Source of the DNA: JBCDHN01 sp964351855
Lineage (GTDB): Bacteria; Verrucomicrobiota; Verrucomicrobiia; Verrucomicrobiales; DEV007
Assembly (NCBI GenBank): GCA_964351855.1
Contig: CAYGQD010000001.1
Coordinates: 1-64,000, forward strand
Length of the DNA: 64,000 bases
Direction of reading: 5' to 3'
Both the position numbers and the translations under genes were made by a program. Below are positions 52,761 through 61,981 of the stretch, piece after piece. The notes under the pieces were generated by a model, which was not told the origin of the DNA, made no database searches, and worked only from the letters and a program-made list of their open reading frames with translations. Every line of letters starts with the position of its first letter. The stretch's first letter is position 1.

Positions 52761-53480
52761 CTAACTACTTAAAAGTTCACTCACACGAAAATAGAGTTCC
52801 CTTTGCTTTGTTGTCAGAGATCTTTGGAACGGTTCTGGTTCAAGATCAATCGACGTAATAATATCAAACCTCTTCCCTACTATTAGTATCTGATCACTGA
52901 GGCGAATAGCATCTTCGATATCGTGTGTCACCATAATGGAAATGCACGGGTTCTTTAGGAGGTTCTCCAGGAGAAGCTTCTGGATTCTATGTCGATTTGA
53001 AACATCGACTCCAGAAAAAGGCTCATCTAGAAGAAGGATCATCGGATTTGTTACAAAGGCTCTTGCCAAAGCAACCCTGGTTTTCTCACCACCAGATAGA
53101 TTCTTTGGCCAGTCATTCATGCGCTCAAGCAACCCAAATCGCTCCATGCATTCAACAGCTGCATCATTTGCTTCTGAAGCCGAGCTACCTGCCGAGAAGG
53201 TCACGTTTTCCAGGGCGGTCTTCCACGGCATCAGCCGGTGATCTTGGAAAATCATTTGGATATTCCTACTTGGCTTCGTTACTGTATTGCCATTCATTTC
53301 AACTCTACCATCGAATCGCTTTTCCAGCCCTGCGACGATTCGCAAAAACGTAGTCTTTCCAACACCACTTTCACCAAGGACTGAGATGAAAGTTCCTGGA
53401 GTAAAGCTCATCATAAAGCCCTCGATTAGTGCCTCTGAAACTCCCGGAAACCTCATTTGACGAATTTCTATGGATAACAT
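52761..53480 (-). CDS. ABC transporter ATP-binding protein (nitrate/sulfonate/taurine type)
   Basis: A complete ABC ATPase: Walker A GESGVGKTTFLR, Q-loop FQDHRLMPWKTALENV, signature NLSGGEKTRVALARA, Walker B MILLLDEPFSGVD and switch His in MVTHDIEDAI. The Q-loop sequence is typical of SsuB/TauB/NrtD proteins. ATG 53480 lies four bases after the permease stop. It is the third gene of a binding protein-permease-ATPase operon. Confidence 0.88.
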   Translation of the reverse strand: MLSIEIRQMRFPGVSEALIEGFMMSFTPGTFISVLGESGVGKTTFLRIVAGLEKRFDGRVEMNGNTVTKPSRNIQMIFQDHRLMPWKTALENVTFSAGSSASEANDAAVECMERFGLLERMNDWPKNLSGGEKTRVALARAFVTNPMILLLDEPFSGVDVSNRHRIQKLLLENLLKNPCISIMVTHDIEDAIRLSDQILIVGKRFDIITSIDLEPEPFQRSLTTKQRELYFRVSELLSS

Positions 53481-53484
53481 AATC

Positions 53485-54270
53485 CTATTTTTCAATTTCG
53501 ATTTCAATTGCATCCGCCCACATGATACACTCGCGTTGAACTTTGCTTATCAATGCGTCTGTTCCATATGCCAGAACACCGAGGACAATCATGCCCGAAA
53601 ACTCAGACTCAACCCGGCCCATTTCTCGTGCATCCGCAATAAACCAACCTAGGCCCTCGCTCCCTTGCCGGGCAGATGCGTATTCCACGAAGAATAAGAC
53701 AACCCAGCCAAACACGAGAGAGAGTCGGACTGAATGAAAAATCGTCGGAAGGCTGTGCGGAAGGTAAATTTCAAACACTTGTTTCCAAATGCTTTTGCCA
53801 TAGATTTGAGCAAGCTCTAGATAGGAAACCGGCAGCAATCTGATTGAGTGAAACGTGTATCCATAAACTACGAAAAAAGTGGAGGCGAAAACTATGATCA
53901 ATTTGAAGGCCTCACCAGACCCGAAAAGCATTACAGATACTGGTATCCAAATGACCACTGGAATTCCAGCAAAAAGTTGGATGGTGGGATGAATGTAGAT
54001 CCTCGCATTTGCAAGTAAGCCGGTGGTTAGCGCCCAAAATATTCCGAATGCGCTCCCTAACAAAACCCCTGCAAATAACCTTCCCAAACTTCGAGCCGAA
54101 TGATTAAAAAGCTCAAACGATCTAAAGAGTTCAGTTAGCCGCAAAAAGACCTGCGTCGGAGCCGCGGAGTGCGAGGGAGGCAGATAGCCAAGCCTGACAA
54201 TGACCTCCCATACCAGCACCACTAAGAGGGGAAGGAGGAAAGGCCGAGCATATGACCAACAGCGAGACAT
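53485..54270 (-). CDS. ABC transporter permease (nitrate/sulfonate/taurine type)
   Basis: The 261-residue protein has about six TM segments, a BPD-type fold and the EAA-like segment YGKSIWKQVFEIYLPHSLPTIF. It follows SsuC/TauC proteins in length and layout. It should form the membrane channel with the ATPase encoded next. Substrate specificity cannot be read. Confidence 0.85.
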   Translation of the reverse strand: MSRCWSYARPFLLPLLVVLVWEVIVRLGYLPPSHSAAPTQVFLRLTELFRSFELFNHSARSLGRLFAGVLLGSAFGIFWALTTGLLANARIYIHPTIQLFAGIPVVIWIPVSVMLFGSGEAFKLIIVFASTFFVVYGYTFHSIRLLPVSYLELAQIYGKSIWKQVFEIYLPHSLPTIFHSVRLSLVFGWVVLFFVEYASARQGSEGLGWFIADAREMGRVESEFSGMIVLGVLAYGTDALISKVQRECIMWADAIEIEIEK

Positions 54271-54295
54271 CGGAAATCAGAGCAAGCCCTTAAGG

Positions 54296-55273
54296 CTAAT
54301 TAGGAACAGTCTGAAAGTTTAGGTTTAAGAGGTCAACAGCTACGTCCACAGGTTCGTCGGTCCGGGTTTGATCTTCCTTCGCCATGAATGTTGCCTTCCA
54401 CTGCAGAGCCTTCAAATCGGATTCATCAATGATGTCAAGCCAATCGAACTTTGGTAACGCGATTTCGATTACCTTTTGATCAAGGCCAAAATCAGTCGAA
54501 ATAATTTTCGCGGTTTCCTGTGGATTCTCAGTGATCCATTTTTTAGCCCGAGCTATTACTTCAAGAAAAGCGTGCAATGCTTCCGGATTAGAAGCTATAA
54601 AGGCATCAGAAGCAGCTACTGTGCTTTGGATCGGCGCTCGCGCAGCCTCAATCACTTTGCCTCGTCCATTCGCCTGTTGATCCTCAACGTAAGGCGCCCA
54701 CACGGCCCATCCATCCAGTTGCCCGGTCTCAAACGCTGTCCTTCCCTCAACGAGTTTCATATACCTAAGATCGAAATCCTCGATCTCATATCCCTCGTCT
54801 TCAATAAGCTTCAAGAGACCAAAATAGGAACTTGTCCCCGTTTGCACCGCTATTGATTTGCCCTTGAGATCTGCAAGAGTTTTCGCCGAACTGGAGATGG
54901 GCACTAATATGTCCTGCCCCATACTTCCAGACATGGCCACTATTCTTATTTGATTCCCCTGTGCCTTGCACAAAATTTGCGGGATAGCAGCCGAAAAGAG
55001 AATGTTCAGTTTCTTACCCGCAAAATCTGCACTAATGGTCTGGCGGTCGTTGTAGTTAGTATAGACGATGTCAAACTCCGCAAGACCCGGGTGGCCCTTA
55101 AACCAATCGAAGTGGTGAGCAATGTGAAACGGACTGTTTCCCAAAGATTTCGTAAATGTCCCAACTCGAATAGGTTGGCCGGCCCTTTCACCAACATCAC
55201 GTTTTTGAAAGAACCACACCGAGACGACCCCAATGATAGCAATTAAAATTACAATAATAGTTCGAGATTTCAT
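54296..55273 (-). CDS. ABC transporter substrate-binding protein (NMT1/SsuA type)
   Basis: The N-terminus is a signal anchor (TIIVILIAIIGVVSVWFF) without a lipobox. The body has FTKSLGNSPFHIAHHFDWFKG, LADLKGKSIAVQTGTSSYFGL and DGWAVWAPYVE, the pattern of aliphatic sulfonate, taurine or nitrate binding proteins. ATG 55273 is used because the frame to 55318 is not hydrophobic. The operon order binding protein-permease-ATPase is standard. The stretch 55274-55571 upstream shows no gene. Confidence 0.82.
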   Translation of the reverse strand: MKSRTIIVILIAIIGVVSVWFFQKRDVGERAGQPIRVGTFTKSLGNSPFHIAHHFDWFKGHPGLAEFDIVYTNYNDRQTISADFAGKKLNILFSAAIPQILCKAQGNQIRIVAMSGSMGQDILVPISSSAKTLADLKGKSIAVQTGTSSYFGLLKLIEDEGYEIEDFDLRYMKLVEGRTAFETGQLDGWAVWAPYVEDQQANGRGKVIEAARAPIQSTVAASDAFIASNPEALHAFLEVIARAKKWITENPQETAKIISTDFGLDQKVIEIALPKFDWLDIIDESDLKALQWKATFMAKEDQTRTDEPVDVAVDLLNLNFQTVPN

Positions 55274-55571
55274 TTTTGAGGAAAAGTTTGGTTGGATTGG
55301 TAGGCTTTGGATACGCAATGTTCTGAGAGCAGATTCTATGCCAGAGTATCATCAATGCGCAAACCTTACTCCCGGAATCAATGCTTTTGCATGTAAAGCT
55401 CTTTTTAGGTATCCATAGGGTTACAAAGAGTAACGCTACGGTGGCATTTTCTGTTGGCGAAAGCCTTGCGACTTTGGTAGCCTGGATGAAACCTTTAGGT
55501 AACAACTGGGGGGTGCCAAGCTCATCAGCGTTTAGGGTTTAACAAAATTTGACATTTTACCTTTTCGAACA

Positions 55572-57401
55572 ATGATGGATGAAAATCACATGAGGAAGGA
55601 TCTAGATTTGGATTTGTTCGATAGGCTTCTTTCAAGACTCTTCGAGACGCACGCAAAAATCTCCTCTACTACTGACCCGCAAAAGAGATTTCAAGTTCTC
55701 AATTTAGTTCTCAACCCATTTGGCGGGACAAATATTAGCGCACCTGCCCAGGTAAACCAAATAGAGTGGGCTCGACAATTACTTCCGAGCGCTACCCTTG
55801 AGGATATTGAGGGAATATGTCGCTTGAGCGAAAGCTGTGAAACAGTGTTGGCTTCGTTGTTGCCCGCTAACATTTCATACTGCGCTCTGAGTTATTGGAG
55901 TCCAATTGATGAGCGTAGGCATACGCTATCTCGCCGGATGGATTCGCGAGAGCATCTCGATCGTCGTATCAGCACGGCACGTGCGTTCGCTTTCTATGCA
56001 TTATCCTATATCGGCGCAAGAAAGATGGCTTCATTGAAGTCGCTGGTACAGTATGTGATTGAGAGCGACTCTCACAAACGTCCTGTAGACGTAGTCTACG
56101 GCAAGCCGATCGAGGGGCATTGCTTCTTGCACCTTCCCGAAGATCTCGCAGATAGATTCCTCGAGCACTTTCAGATTACACAGATTCTTGACGACTGTAT
56201 TACGAACAATGAATCAATATCCAATGAAGATCTAGAAGATTTGCTAACGGAAATGATGGAGAATCTCTTCAGAATTCCTCCACATGACTATGGGTTGGGA
56301 GATACATTTTTTTCCAACTTTTCTGTTCAGGTTGCTGCGATGCCCGATGACCTGAGGTCTCTCTGCAATCGAGTTGCCACGGAGTTGTCGGGATACCTCG
56401 AAACGCGTAAGGCAATTACCCTTGATGAAGCTGCCTTCATGGTTATGACTCATTACCTTTATCGAATGGTTTGTCCTGCGGACCGGGTTCTCATGTTAAC
56501 GACTAAGATGCAGGACTCCTACTCTGCCATGACCGTTGGCGGGACAGGTCCATGGGAGATTGCCGATATGCTATTAGTCAAGCAAGTTGGTAAGAGCCTG
56601 TTACAACAGCCATATCTCGCCGACACTTTATATCTGGAATCTCTGCGGTCTGCTGCTGATACCGCTAGGCTTGCGTTGGGAGATGTTGGACACATTCTGG
56701 AAACACCACTCGTGACAACAAAAAATTCTATTTGCGAGGCGCTCAGACTTCTTGAAGGCCACGACAACCATGATGAACTTCGAAAGAGCCTATTGGGATC
56801 AAGAGGGGATGTTGAGAGATCTCTGCAGCTGATTTTTGTTAGTCGTCATACATTACGTAGGGACTATAGTGTGCTTAAAAATGGAGTATGTAATCTTGAG
56901 CAAGTGTTTCATCAGATCAAGGAGGAAGCTTTTCCATTTAGTAAGAATGTGTCTATATCTGAATTACAGCTAGATGGGGCTCCAAACTTAGTCGTAGGTT
57001 CCAAAGCTGCTTGGACTAACGTCGCCTGGACTTTGCTCCACAACGCTACGGTTCATAGTACCGACGGTTCCGAAGTTTGCGTGGAGTTGCATTTTGAAGA
57101 GATTGCAGAGACCCGGATGAGAAATTCCTATGCTAAACTGATCGTGTCAAATGCGCCCCAAAGACCACCAGATGCTAGACGCATGCAACACATTAACGAG
57201 GCATTACAAGGATCTCGAGACCGAATTCCCCACATGGCCCAAGATTCCGTCGCCATTCAGGAGGTCCGCGTTAGGGAGCATGGAATAGGACTTGGAATTT
57301 TGGGAAAATTCATCCAAGCTATAAATGCAAAAGCTTCTGCCTCTCTAGCTGGGAGCAGGTTTATAATTACTATTGGAAATATTGAAATTTGCAATGAATA
57401 G
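55572..57401 (+). CDS. histidine kinase-like protein with soluble N-terminal domain
   Basis: The 609-residue protein has no TM segment. A 360-residue helical N-terminal region is unrecognised. GHILETPL (His 374) resembles the HK H-box, and the HATPase has N-box residues WTLLHNATVHS (484-496) and G-box HGIGLGILGKF (570-580). It could phosphorylate the receiver protein encoded next, whose ATG overlaps its end by eight bases. Internal Asn and Gly motifs are intact, so ATP binding is likely. An island-borne sensor without a membrane part suggests an intracellular signal. Confidence 0.75.
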   Translation: MMDENHMRKDLDLDLFDRLLSRLFETHAKISSTTDPQKRFQVLNLVLNPFGGTNISAPAQVNQIEWARQLLPSATLEDIEGICRLSESCETVLASLLPANISYCALSYWSPIDERRHTLSRRMDSREHLDRRISTARAFAFYALSYIGARKMASLKSLVQYVIESDSHKRPVDVVYGKPIEGHCFLHLPEDLADRFLEHFQITQILDDCITNNESISNEDLEDLLTEMMENLFRIPPHDYGLGDTFFSNFSVQVAAMPDDLRSLCNRVATELSGYLETRKAITLDEAAFMVMTHYLYRMVCPADRVLMLTTKMQDSYSAMTVGGTGPWEIADMLLVKQVGKSLLQQPYLADTLYLESLRSAADTARLALGDVGHILETPLVTTKNSICEALRLLEGHDNHDELRKSLLGSRGDVERSLQLIFVSRHTLRRDYSVLKNGVCNLEQVFHQIKEEAFPFSKNVSISELQLDGAPNLVVGSKAAWTNVAWTLLHNATVHSTDGSEVCVELHFEEIAETRMRNSYAKLIVSNAPQRPPDARRMQHINEALQGSRDRIPHMAQDSVAIQEVRVREHGIGLGILGKFIQAINAKASASLAGSRFIITIGNIEICNE

Positions 57402-59226
57402 TGACAATTACAATATATTGTACGTCGAAGACGAGCCTTCAACCAAATTGGTTTCTATAGCGAAAGCTTGGGTGGTAGAAGCATTGACTCAGTTTTGCTA
57501 CAAGGGCAACAGGTTTGATGCTGACTTGATCTCTTTTGAAGACGTTACGTCTCTTGAAGGTGCTCGTCAAAAAATGAAAGCCGCGCAGGAAAGGTATCCT
57601 GGCAGGGGTTACGACGCATTAATTTGCGATTTGGAAATTTTTCCAAGGGAAGGGGCAAACTTGTCAGAAAAGGATCCAAAATATGGGCTCGACGTAATTG
57701 AAGAGTGGGGAGAACAGGGGTGGCCCGGACCGGTAATTGTAGTGAGTTCTTATGCGGAAGAAGATAAAGTATTGATGGAACGTGAGGCGCGGCGACGGGG
57801 GTTGCACTTCGATGAGTGGCTCGAGAAACAGAACTTTGATGACGAAAAGAAGGCTACGGTTATCTCAAAGCTTCAACGATCACTAATTCCTATCGAATGG
57901 ATCGCAAGAGAGTTGCGTCGAGCTGATGGCGAGACAGGCGGCATCGTTTTTGAGGATTCAAAGATGCGACGAATTCTGCGCGAGATCGCCTCTATCGCAC
58001 AGCGCAGTGTCGGAGCGTGGCCTTTATCAAGGATTCTCTTGCAAGGCGATCCGGGAAGCGGGAAGGGTGCCATAGCGAAGGCCTTTTCCCGTTTATTGAG
58101 TGATCGTCAGGATGGAAAACCAAGAAAGCTTATAAGTGTTAATTGTGCTAGTCTAGTCGGCCACGCGCATGGGGGGCGAATCGCACTGTTCGGTTGTGAG
58201 AATTTCCAGGGAATAGATCCGCAGCCAGGATTATTTGAGGCTGCTTCAAGTTACAAAGAAACCAGAACCGTTCGTGGTGTAAACTTGGCTGCAAGTGGGG
58301 CAAAGGTTGATCTTGATTCGGCTGGAGTACTTTTTTTGGATGAATTTGCAGAGCTTGATTCGGAGCTTCAGGCATCTATCCTGGTCGGACTTGAAGAAGG
58401 AGTTATAAGGAGAGAGGGTAGCCTTGAAGAGGTAGAGATTGGATGTCATGTAATATGTGCTACCAACGCTTCTATTTTTCTAGATGATACGGGAGATGAT
58501 CTGCCAAAAGTGCGGGACGATCTACTTGATCGGCTCCCTGACATGATAGTGGTGCCAACATTGGCAGAACGAAAAGGAGAGGTTGATTTCTTAATCAAAC
58601 ATCTCGCACAGGAACGCCTTCGAAGTTTAGGTGTCACACCCGTTCCAAATAGAAATGAAATCACCATATCGGGATCTGCACGACGAACAATCATGTGGGC
58701 GGTTGAGCAGCGACTCTTGACTAGCGTCAGGCAATTGCAGGCCATCGCTCTTATTGAAAGAGATGAAAGAGCCATCACGGAAGGTAATCTTCTGCCCATT
58801 ATTGGGAAAATTCGCCTACTGGAACGCGAAAGAGAGATTGGGGCGATGCCGGACGAACTTCCGGTCGAGCAGCAAGCACGGGTGCTTCAATTGCCTGCCG
58901 AACTGGTGGAAAGCGACCTTCCGAGAGTAACCAGTGCTGCAATAATGCTACTCTTTCATCGCTTTTCTGGGACAGAACCGGTAGTTGATTTAAGTCAGGT
59001 TCAGTTCGCTGGTATGAACGCAAAAGAAATCAGCGAGGCTCGTGATCGGGCAAAACTATTGTCGCTCTTCGTCAAAGGTGACCGTCGGCACGAACTTTTC
59101 CGTGAATCTGAAGCAGCTCTAAAGACATCGAGGAGCCGAATTCTTTCATCAAAGGGAATCAAGGCGTCGGGAGGAGAAAAAACCCAAGGGCTTCTCAAAG
59201 TTCTTCTTCAGGAATTTAAGGGCTAA
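57394..59226 (+). CDS. receiver-domain AAA+ protein, sigma54-activator-like but lacking GAFTGA
   Basis: The receiver has acidic residues YVEDEP (12-14), phosphoacceptor D79 in ALICDLEIF and VIVVSS near 117. The AAA+ part follows NtrC-type proteins: Walker A LLQGDPGSGKGA (216-227), SVNCASL, Walker B VLFLDEFAEL (312-321). The GAFTGA loop that contacts sigma54 is replaced by ENFQGIDPQ, and no Fis HTH is seen at the C-terminus. It therefore should not activate sigma54 but may remodel another target in response to the kinase. ATG 57394 is used; TTG 57373 adds seven residues. Confidence 0.75.
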   Translation: MNSDNYNILYVEDEPSTKLVSIAKAWVVEALTQFCYKGNRFDADLISFEDVTSLEGARQKMKAAQERYPGRGYDALICDLEIFPREGANLSEKDPKYGLDVIEEWGEQGWPGPVIVVSSYAEEDKVLMEREARRRGLHFDEWLEKQNFDDEKKATVISKLQRSLIPIEWIARELRRADGETGGIVFEDSKMRRILREIASIAQRSVGAWPLSRILLQGDPGSGKGAIAKAFSRLLSDRQDGKPRKLISVNCASLVGHAHGGRIALFGCENFQGIDPQPGLFEAASSYKETRTVRGVNLAASGAKVDLDSAGVLFLDEFAELDSELQASILVGLEEGVIRREGSLEEVEIGCHVICATNASIFLDDTGDDLPKVRDDLLDRLPDMIVVPTLAERKGEVDFLIKHLAQERLRSLGVTPVPNRNEITISGSARRTIMWAVEQRLLTSVRQLQAIALIERDERAITEGNLLPIIGKIRLLEREREIGAMPDELPVEQQARVLQLPAELVESDLPRVTSAAIMLLFHRFSGTEPVVDLSQVQFAGMNAKEISEARDRAKLLSLFVKGDRRHELFRESEAALKTSRSRILSSKGIKASGGEKTQGLLKVLLQEFKG

Positions 59227-59241
59227 CTTGCGTGCCTGGAA

Positions 59242-59487
59242 GTGAACGATTCTCCAAACTCGATTGTGGTTTTCGCCGGAAACTGCTGTTTTCATACCGG
59301 CAGGCTAGCAGACACAGATCCGGAGTCCAAGTGGAGCATTGTCTTTCTGAACGAAGCCCTTCAACTCGTCGAAAAAAAGGGAGTTCGATCAGAAAGACAA
59401 TGCAGAATATGGGTGTCGGATTTACCTCATCTTGACCACAACAGATTGTGTCACTTGAGCCAATCAGCCACCCATAATGCAGAATGA
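59242..59487 (+). CDS. short third gene of the kinase cassette, possibly truncated
   Basis: GTG 59242 starts 15 bases after the AAA+ gene and encodes 81 residues (NSIVVFAGNCCFHTGRLADTD..., CRIWVSDLPHLDHNRLCHL). The compact beta-alpha pattern looks like the beginning of a larger protein that stops early. A frameshift or insertion may have removed the rest, since the DNA after it (59488-59630) belongs to another gene block. Confidence 0.5.
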   Translation: MNDSPNSIVVFAGNCCFHTGRLADTDPESKWSIVFLNEALQLVEKKGVRSERQCRIWVSDLPHLDHNRLCHLSQSATHNAE

Positions 59488-59630
59488 CCTCTTTTTCAGC
59501 TAGTTGCGATTATTCCTTGGAACATTGAATCCACCTTTCTGGAAACCTCGACATCGATGACTTTTTACTTTTTGAAATGCGCAGGTCCTTAATTTTTGAA
59601 TCCGCCAAAACGCCCGTCGCGCAGCTTCGC

Positions 59631-59858
59631 TTATTCCAGCAACGAATCCATCGCCGCCTCTTGTGGCTCAAAGCCGGAAAGCGCGATCTTTACCGCGAGG
59701 GAGTCTGAAGCAGCCCGGTATCCCAGTTTCCGCACCCGTTCTTTGATCGCATCCAACCGCTTCAAATCCTCCGGGTAAAGCGAAATCGAGAGCTTGATCG
59801 CCCGAACCCCAGATTTCGCTCCTGACGGGCCTCTTTTTTCTGACACTACCTTTCCCAT
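59631..59858 (-). CDS. small RHH-like protein, possible partition partner
   Basis: The 75-residue protein has a basic N-terminal tail and a possible ribbon-helix-helix (IKLSISLYPEDLKRLDAIKERVRKLGYRAASDSLAV). The size and layout are like ParG-type centromere-binding proteins. It directly follows the ParA remnant on the same strand. Confidence 0.6.
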   Translation of the reverse strand: MGKVVSEKRGPSGAKSGVRAIKLSISLYPEDLKRLDAIKERVRKLGYRAASDSLAVKIALSGFEPQEAAMDSLLE

Positions 59859-59859
59859 C

Positions 59860-60221
59860 TCGATTCAGGCAATTCGGGCTCGGAGCCCCCTTTCCGGCCT
59901 TCCTGGTCGATTTTTGCCCCCTATTGATAACCGGATTTGGCTTCTTCCCCTCGATAACGGATTTGGATTCAGGTTTCGCAAATTCTCGCACGACTGCCGC
60001 CGTCGCTCCAATCGTCGTGATGTCTCCGGGTGAAGGCGAGCATGGAAGAACAATGTGAGTCGCCTCTTCGATGGTTTGACGAATGGCGGGATCGTCCAAA
60101 GTCGGTTGCTTATCGATCAGGATACAATCAGGCGCCCTACTCACATTGATTCCATCGCGGTCCGGCTTGATCCAAGCCGTGACGCTCTGCTGTGGATCGC
60201 GGTCTAATACGGGTACCTTTG
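59860..60221 (-). pseudogene. ParA-like remnant lacking the Walker A region
   Basis: The frame reads VPVLDRDPQQSVTAWIKPDRDG, then APDCILIDKQPTLDDPAIRQTIEEATHIVLPCSPSPGDITT, which are the Walker A' (D-x-DPQ-x-S) and later motifs of ParA ATPases. The KGG-x-GKT loop is missing, and no start codon precedes it; it continues directly after the stop of the previous gene. The later part (KPNPVINRG onward) no longer resembles ParA. It is a 5'-deleted second ParA. Confidence 0.7.
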
Positions 60222-60222
60222 C

Positions 60223-60702
60223 TCACCGATTCCTTTGACAAATTGCATCAGCAAAGGCTTTCCCAAGCGCCGTCACATAGGCTGAAGCCGTTGCTGATCC
60301 CCACCGACCGCGCTTTGGCACCCCTGCGAAATCGATCGAATCTCTCGATTCGTAAAGGATTCCGATCATCGCGTCGAAGACTTCACTCATTGCGGTGGTT
60401 CGTTGAGGGCCTCTATTTCGAACTAGGTTAAGCAGCTCCTCCACTTTTCTCATCGTTTCCGGTTTCATGTTCATTTGTTTGCGAGGCGGCTCTGTTCGAA
60501 GTGTTTTGGTAGCCGTCGCTTCGGGTTCACTTCCCTCTTGGGCTCCTGATTGCTTCCCCGCTGCATGAGTTGTCTTTTCCGGTTTTGTCGGTTCAAGGAC
60601 CTCATCCAGATACCCTCCCAAATCCACGGGCCTGTCCACAGCGATGGAAATCCCGAAGCCAGCAGGCAACCCGACCTCTCGCTTTTTTTTGGTTTCGGCC
60701 AT
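60223..60702 (-). CDS. ParA-linked hypothetical protein (candidate ParB-like partner)
   Basis: The 159-residue protein has a disordered first half and a helical second half (MKPETMRKVEELLNLVRNRGPQRTTAMSEVFDAMIGIL). Its ATG overlaps the ParA stop (TAATG). Small proteins coupled to ParA usually bind the centromere site. No ParB nuclease-like motif is present, so the role is inferred from position. Confidence 0.6.
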   Translation of the reverse strand: MAETKKKREVGLPAGFGISIAVDRPVDLGGYLDEVLEPTKPEKTTHAAGKQSGAQEGSEPEATATKTLRTEPPRKQMNMKPETMRKVEELLNLVRNRGPQRTTAMSEVFDAMIGILYESRDSIDFAGVPKRGRWGSATASAYVTALGKAFADAICQRNR

Positions 60703-61673
60703 TACTCAATGCCTCCGGCTACGCTAAGAAGTTCAGCATCCTGTTGTTCTGATGCTTCTGCTGGTTCGCTCAATGACTCCGGCGCATCCGGAATTTCATC
60801 CAGGTTCACCCATTGATGACGTCGGATCACTTCTTTCGCCAATGCCAAATATTCTTCGGCCGAAGGTGATTCTGGTGCATGCTCAAAAATCGTTCTCCCA
60901 TAAACGGTCGCTTCACGATGTCGGACACTGCGCGAAATTTTCGTATCGAAGATCACTCCTGGTCCAAACGTGTTTTCTAACATTGCGTAGATGTCTGAGT
61001 CGAGTTTGGCTCGATTGTCAAAGTTGCCTACCACAACGCCGGCTAACTTGAGATGTGGATTGTACCTTTCCCTCACCTTTCCAACCGTGCCCATGAGAAT
61101 TTCCAAACCCTTTAAATCATACCCCGATGGAAATACCGGAATCATGAGCCAGTCCGACGCAATTAACGCGGTAGTCATGAGAAAGCCAAGGTCCGGAGGG
61201 GTATCGATTATGACAACATCAAACCGACTTCTCAGCGAATCCAGCGCTCCTTTAAGGCGAAGTCGATGCTCTCTCTTCATGTCATCGACGTCTAAGAGAG
61301 ATTGTTCTTCCGTTGCGATCCTGGTTTGAATCTCAGATTCCAAACGGGGCTCAACGGTGGTGATCATTCGATGACCAGGCACCACGGCAAGCCTTTCGCC
61401 GAAGCGGTTTCCGAAATCTAGAACGCAATCTCTCGCGCTTCTTTTCGTCAGATAGATATCAGCCAGGGTGAATTTGCCCTCCTTCATCATCTGCTCGTGG
61501 GTAATCCCAAATGTCTCAGTCGCGTTGCATTGTGGATCAGTGTCCAGCACGCAGGCCGAAAACCCCATCTCTGAAAATGCTGCGGCAAGTGAAACGGTGC
61601 TCGAAGTCTTTCCGCACCCTCCTTTCTGATTTGCCATTGTGATTACCTGACATGAATCGAACCTCTTCTCCAT
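60702..61673 (-). CDS. ParA-family partition ATPase
   Basis: The deviant Walker A NQKGGCGKTSSTVSLA, Walker A' LDTDPQCNATETFG and Walker B VVIIDTPPDLGFL are complete. The 323-residue protein ends with an acidic tail. ATG 61673 follows GGGGGAAA; the frame to 61766 is rejected as an upstream extension. It should segregate the plasmid or element together with the small coupled protein. Inverted sites at 61712 and 61950 upstream may be its operator. Confidence 0.9.
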   Translation of the reverse strand: MEKRFDSCQVITMANQKGGCGKTSSTVSLAAAFSEMGFSACVLDTDPQCNATETFGITHEQMMKEGKFTLADIYLTKRSARDCVLDFGNRFGERLAVVPGHRMITTVEPRLESEIQTRIATEEQSLLDVDDMKREHRLRLKGALDSLRSRFDVVIIDTPPDLGFLMTTALIASDWLMIPVFPSGYDLKGLEILMGTVGKVRERYNPHLKLAGVVVGNFDNRAKLDSDIYAMLENTFGPGVIFDTKISRSVRHREATVYGRTIFEHAPESPSAEEYLALAKEVIRRHQWVNLDEIPDAPESLSEPAEASEQQDAELLSVAGGIE

Positions 61674-61711
61674 TTTCCCCCGTTCCAAAATTGAATAGCC
61701 TGAGTATGCCA

Positions 61712-61969
61712 CTATACCGTCTGACGGCACAAGGGGTAAAAACCCTATGGAGGTATGCTCCCACACCAGCCAATGTCCAATTCCCCGGCTCTTCCGGACG
61801 AACTGCTTTGCCGACCCGACCTTCCAGTCGCCAACAAGGGGACTAGCTTCGCCCTGAATCGCGAATTCTACCTGGGGTGACCAATTCCATACGTTGAAGG
61901 CAAATACGGCCCCCTGACGCCATTCCTGTATTTGAGAAAAGCTCCGAATGTGCCGTCATACCGCTATAG
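61712..61969. promoter_or_regulatory. inverted operator- or parS-like sites upstream of parA
   Basis: CTATACCGTCTGACGGCAC at 61712-61730 and the reverse complement-like GTGCCGTCATACCGCTATAG at 61950-61969 are two inverted copies of one element, about 220 bases apart, between the divergent ParA and coiled-coil genes. Nothing else is recognised in the 308-base gap. Confidence 0.45.
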
Positions 61970-61981
61970 AGATTTCTCGGT

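Noticed and set aside
57394..59226. Calling the receiver-AAA+ protein a sigma54 activator
   Set aside because: The GAFTGA loop and the C-terminal Fis HTH are both missing.
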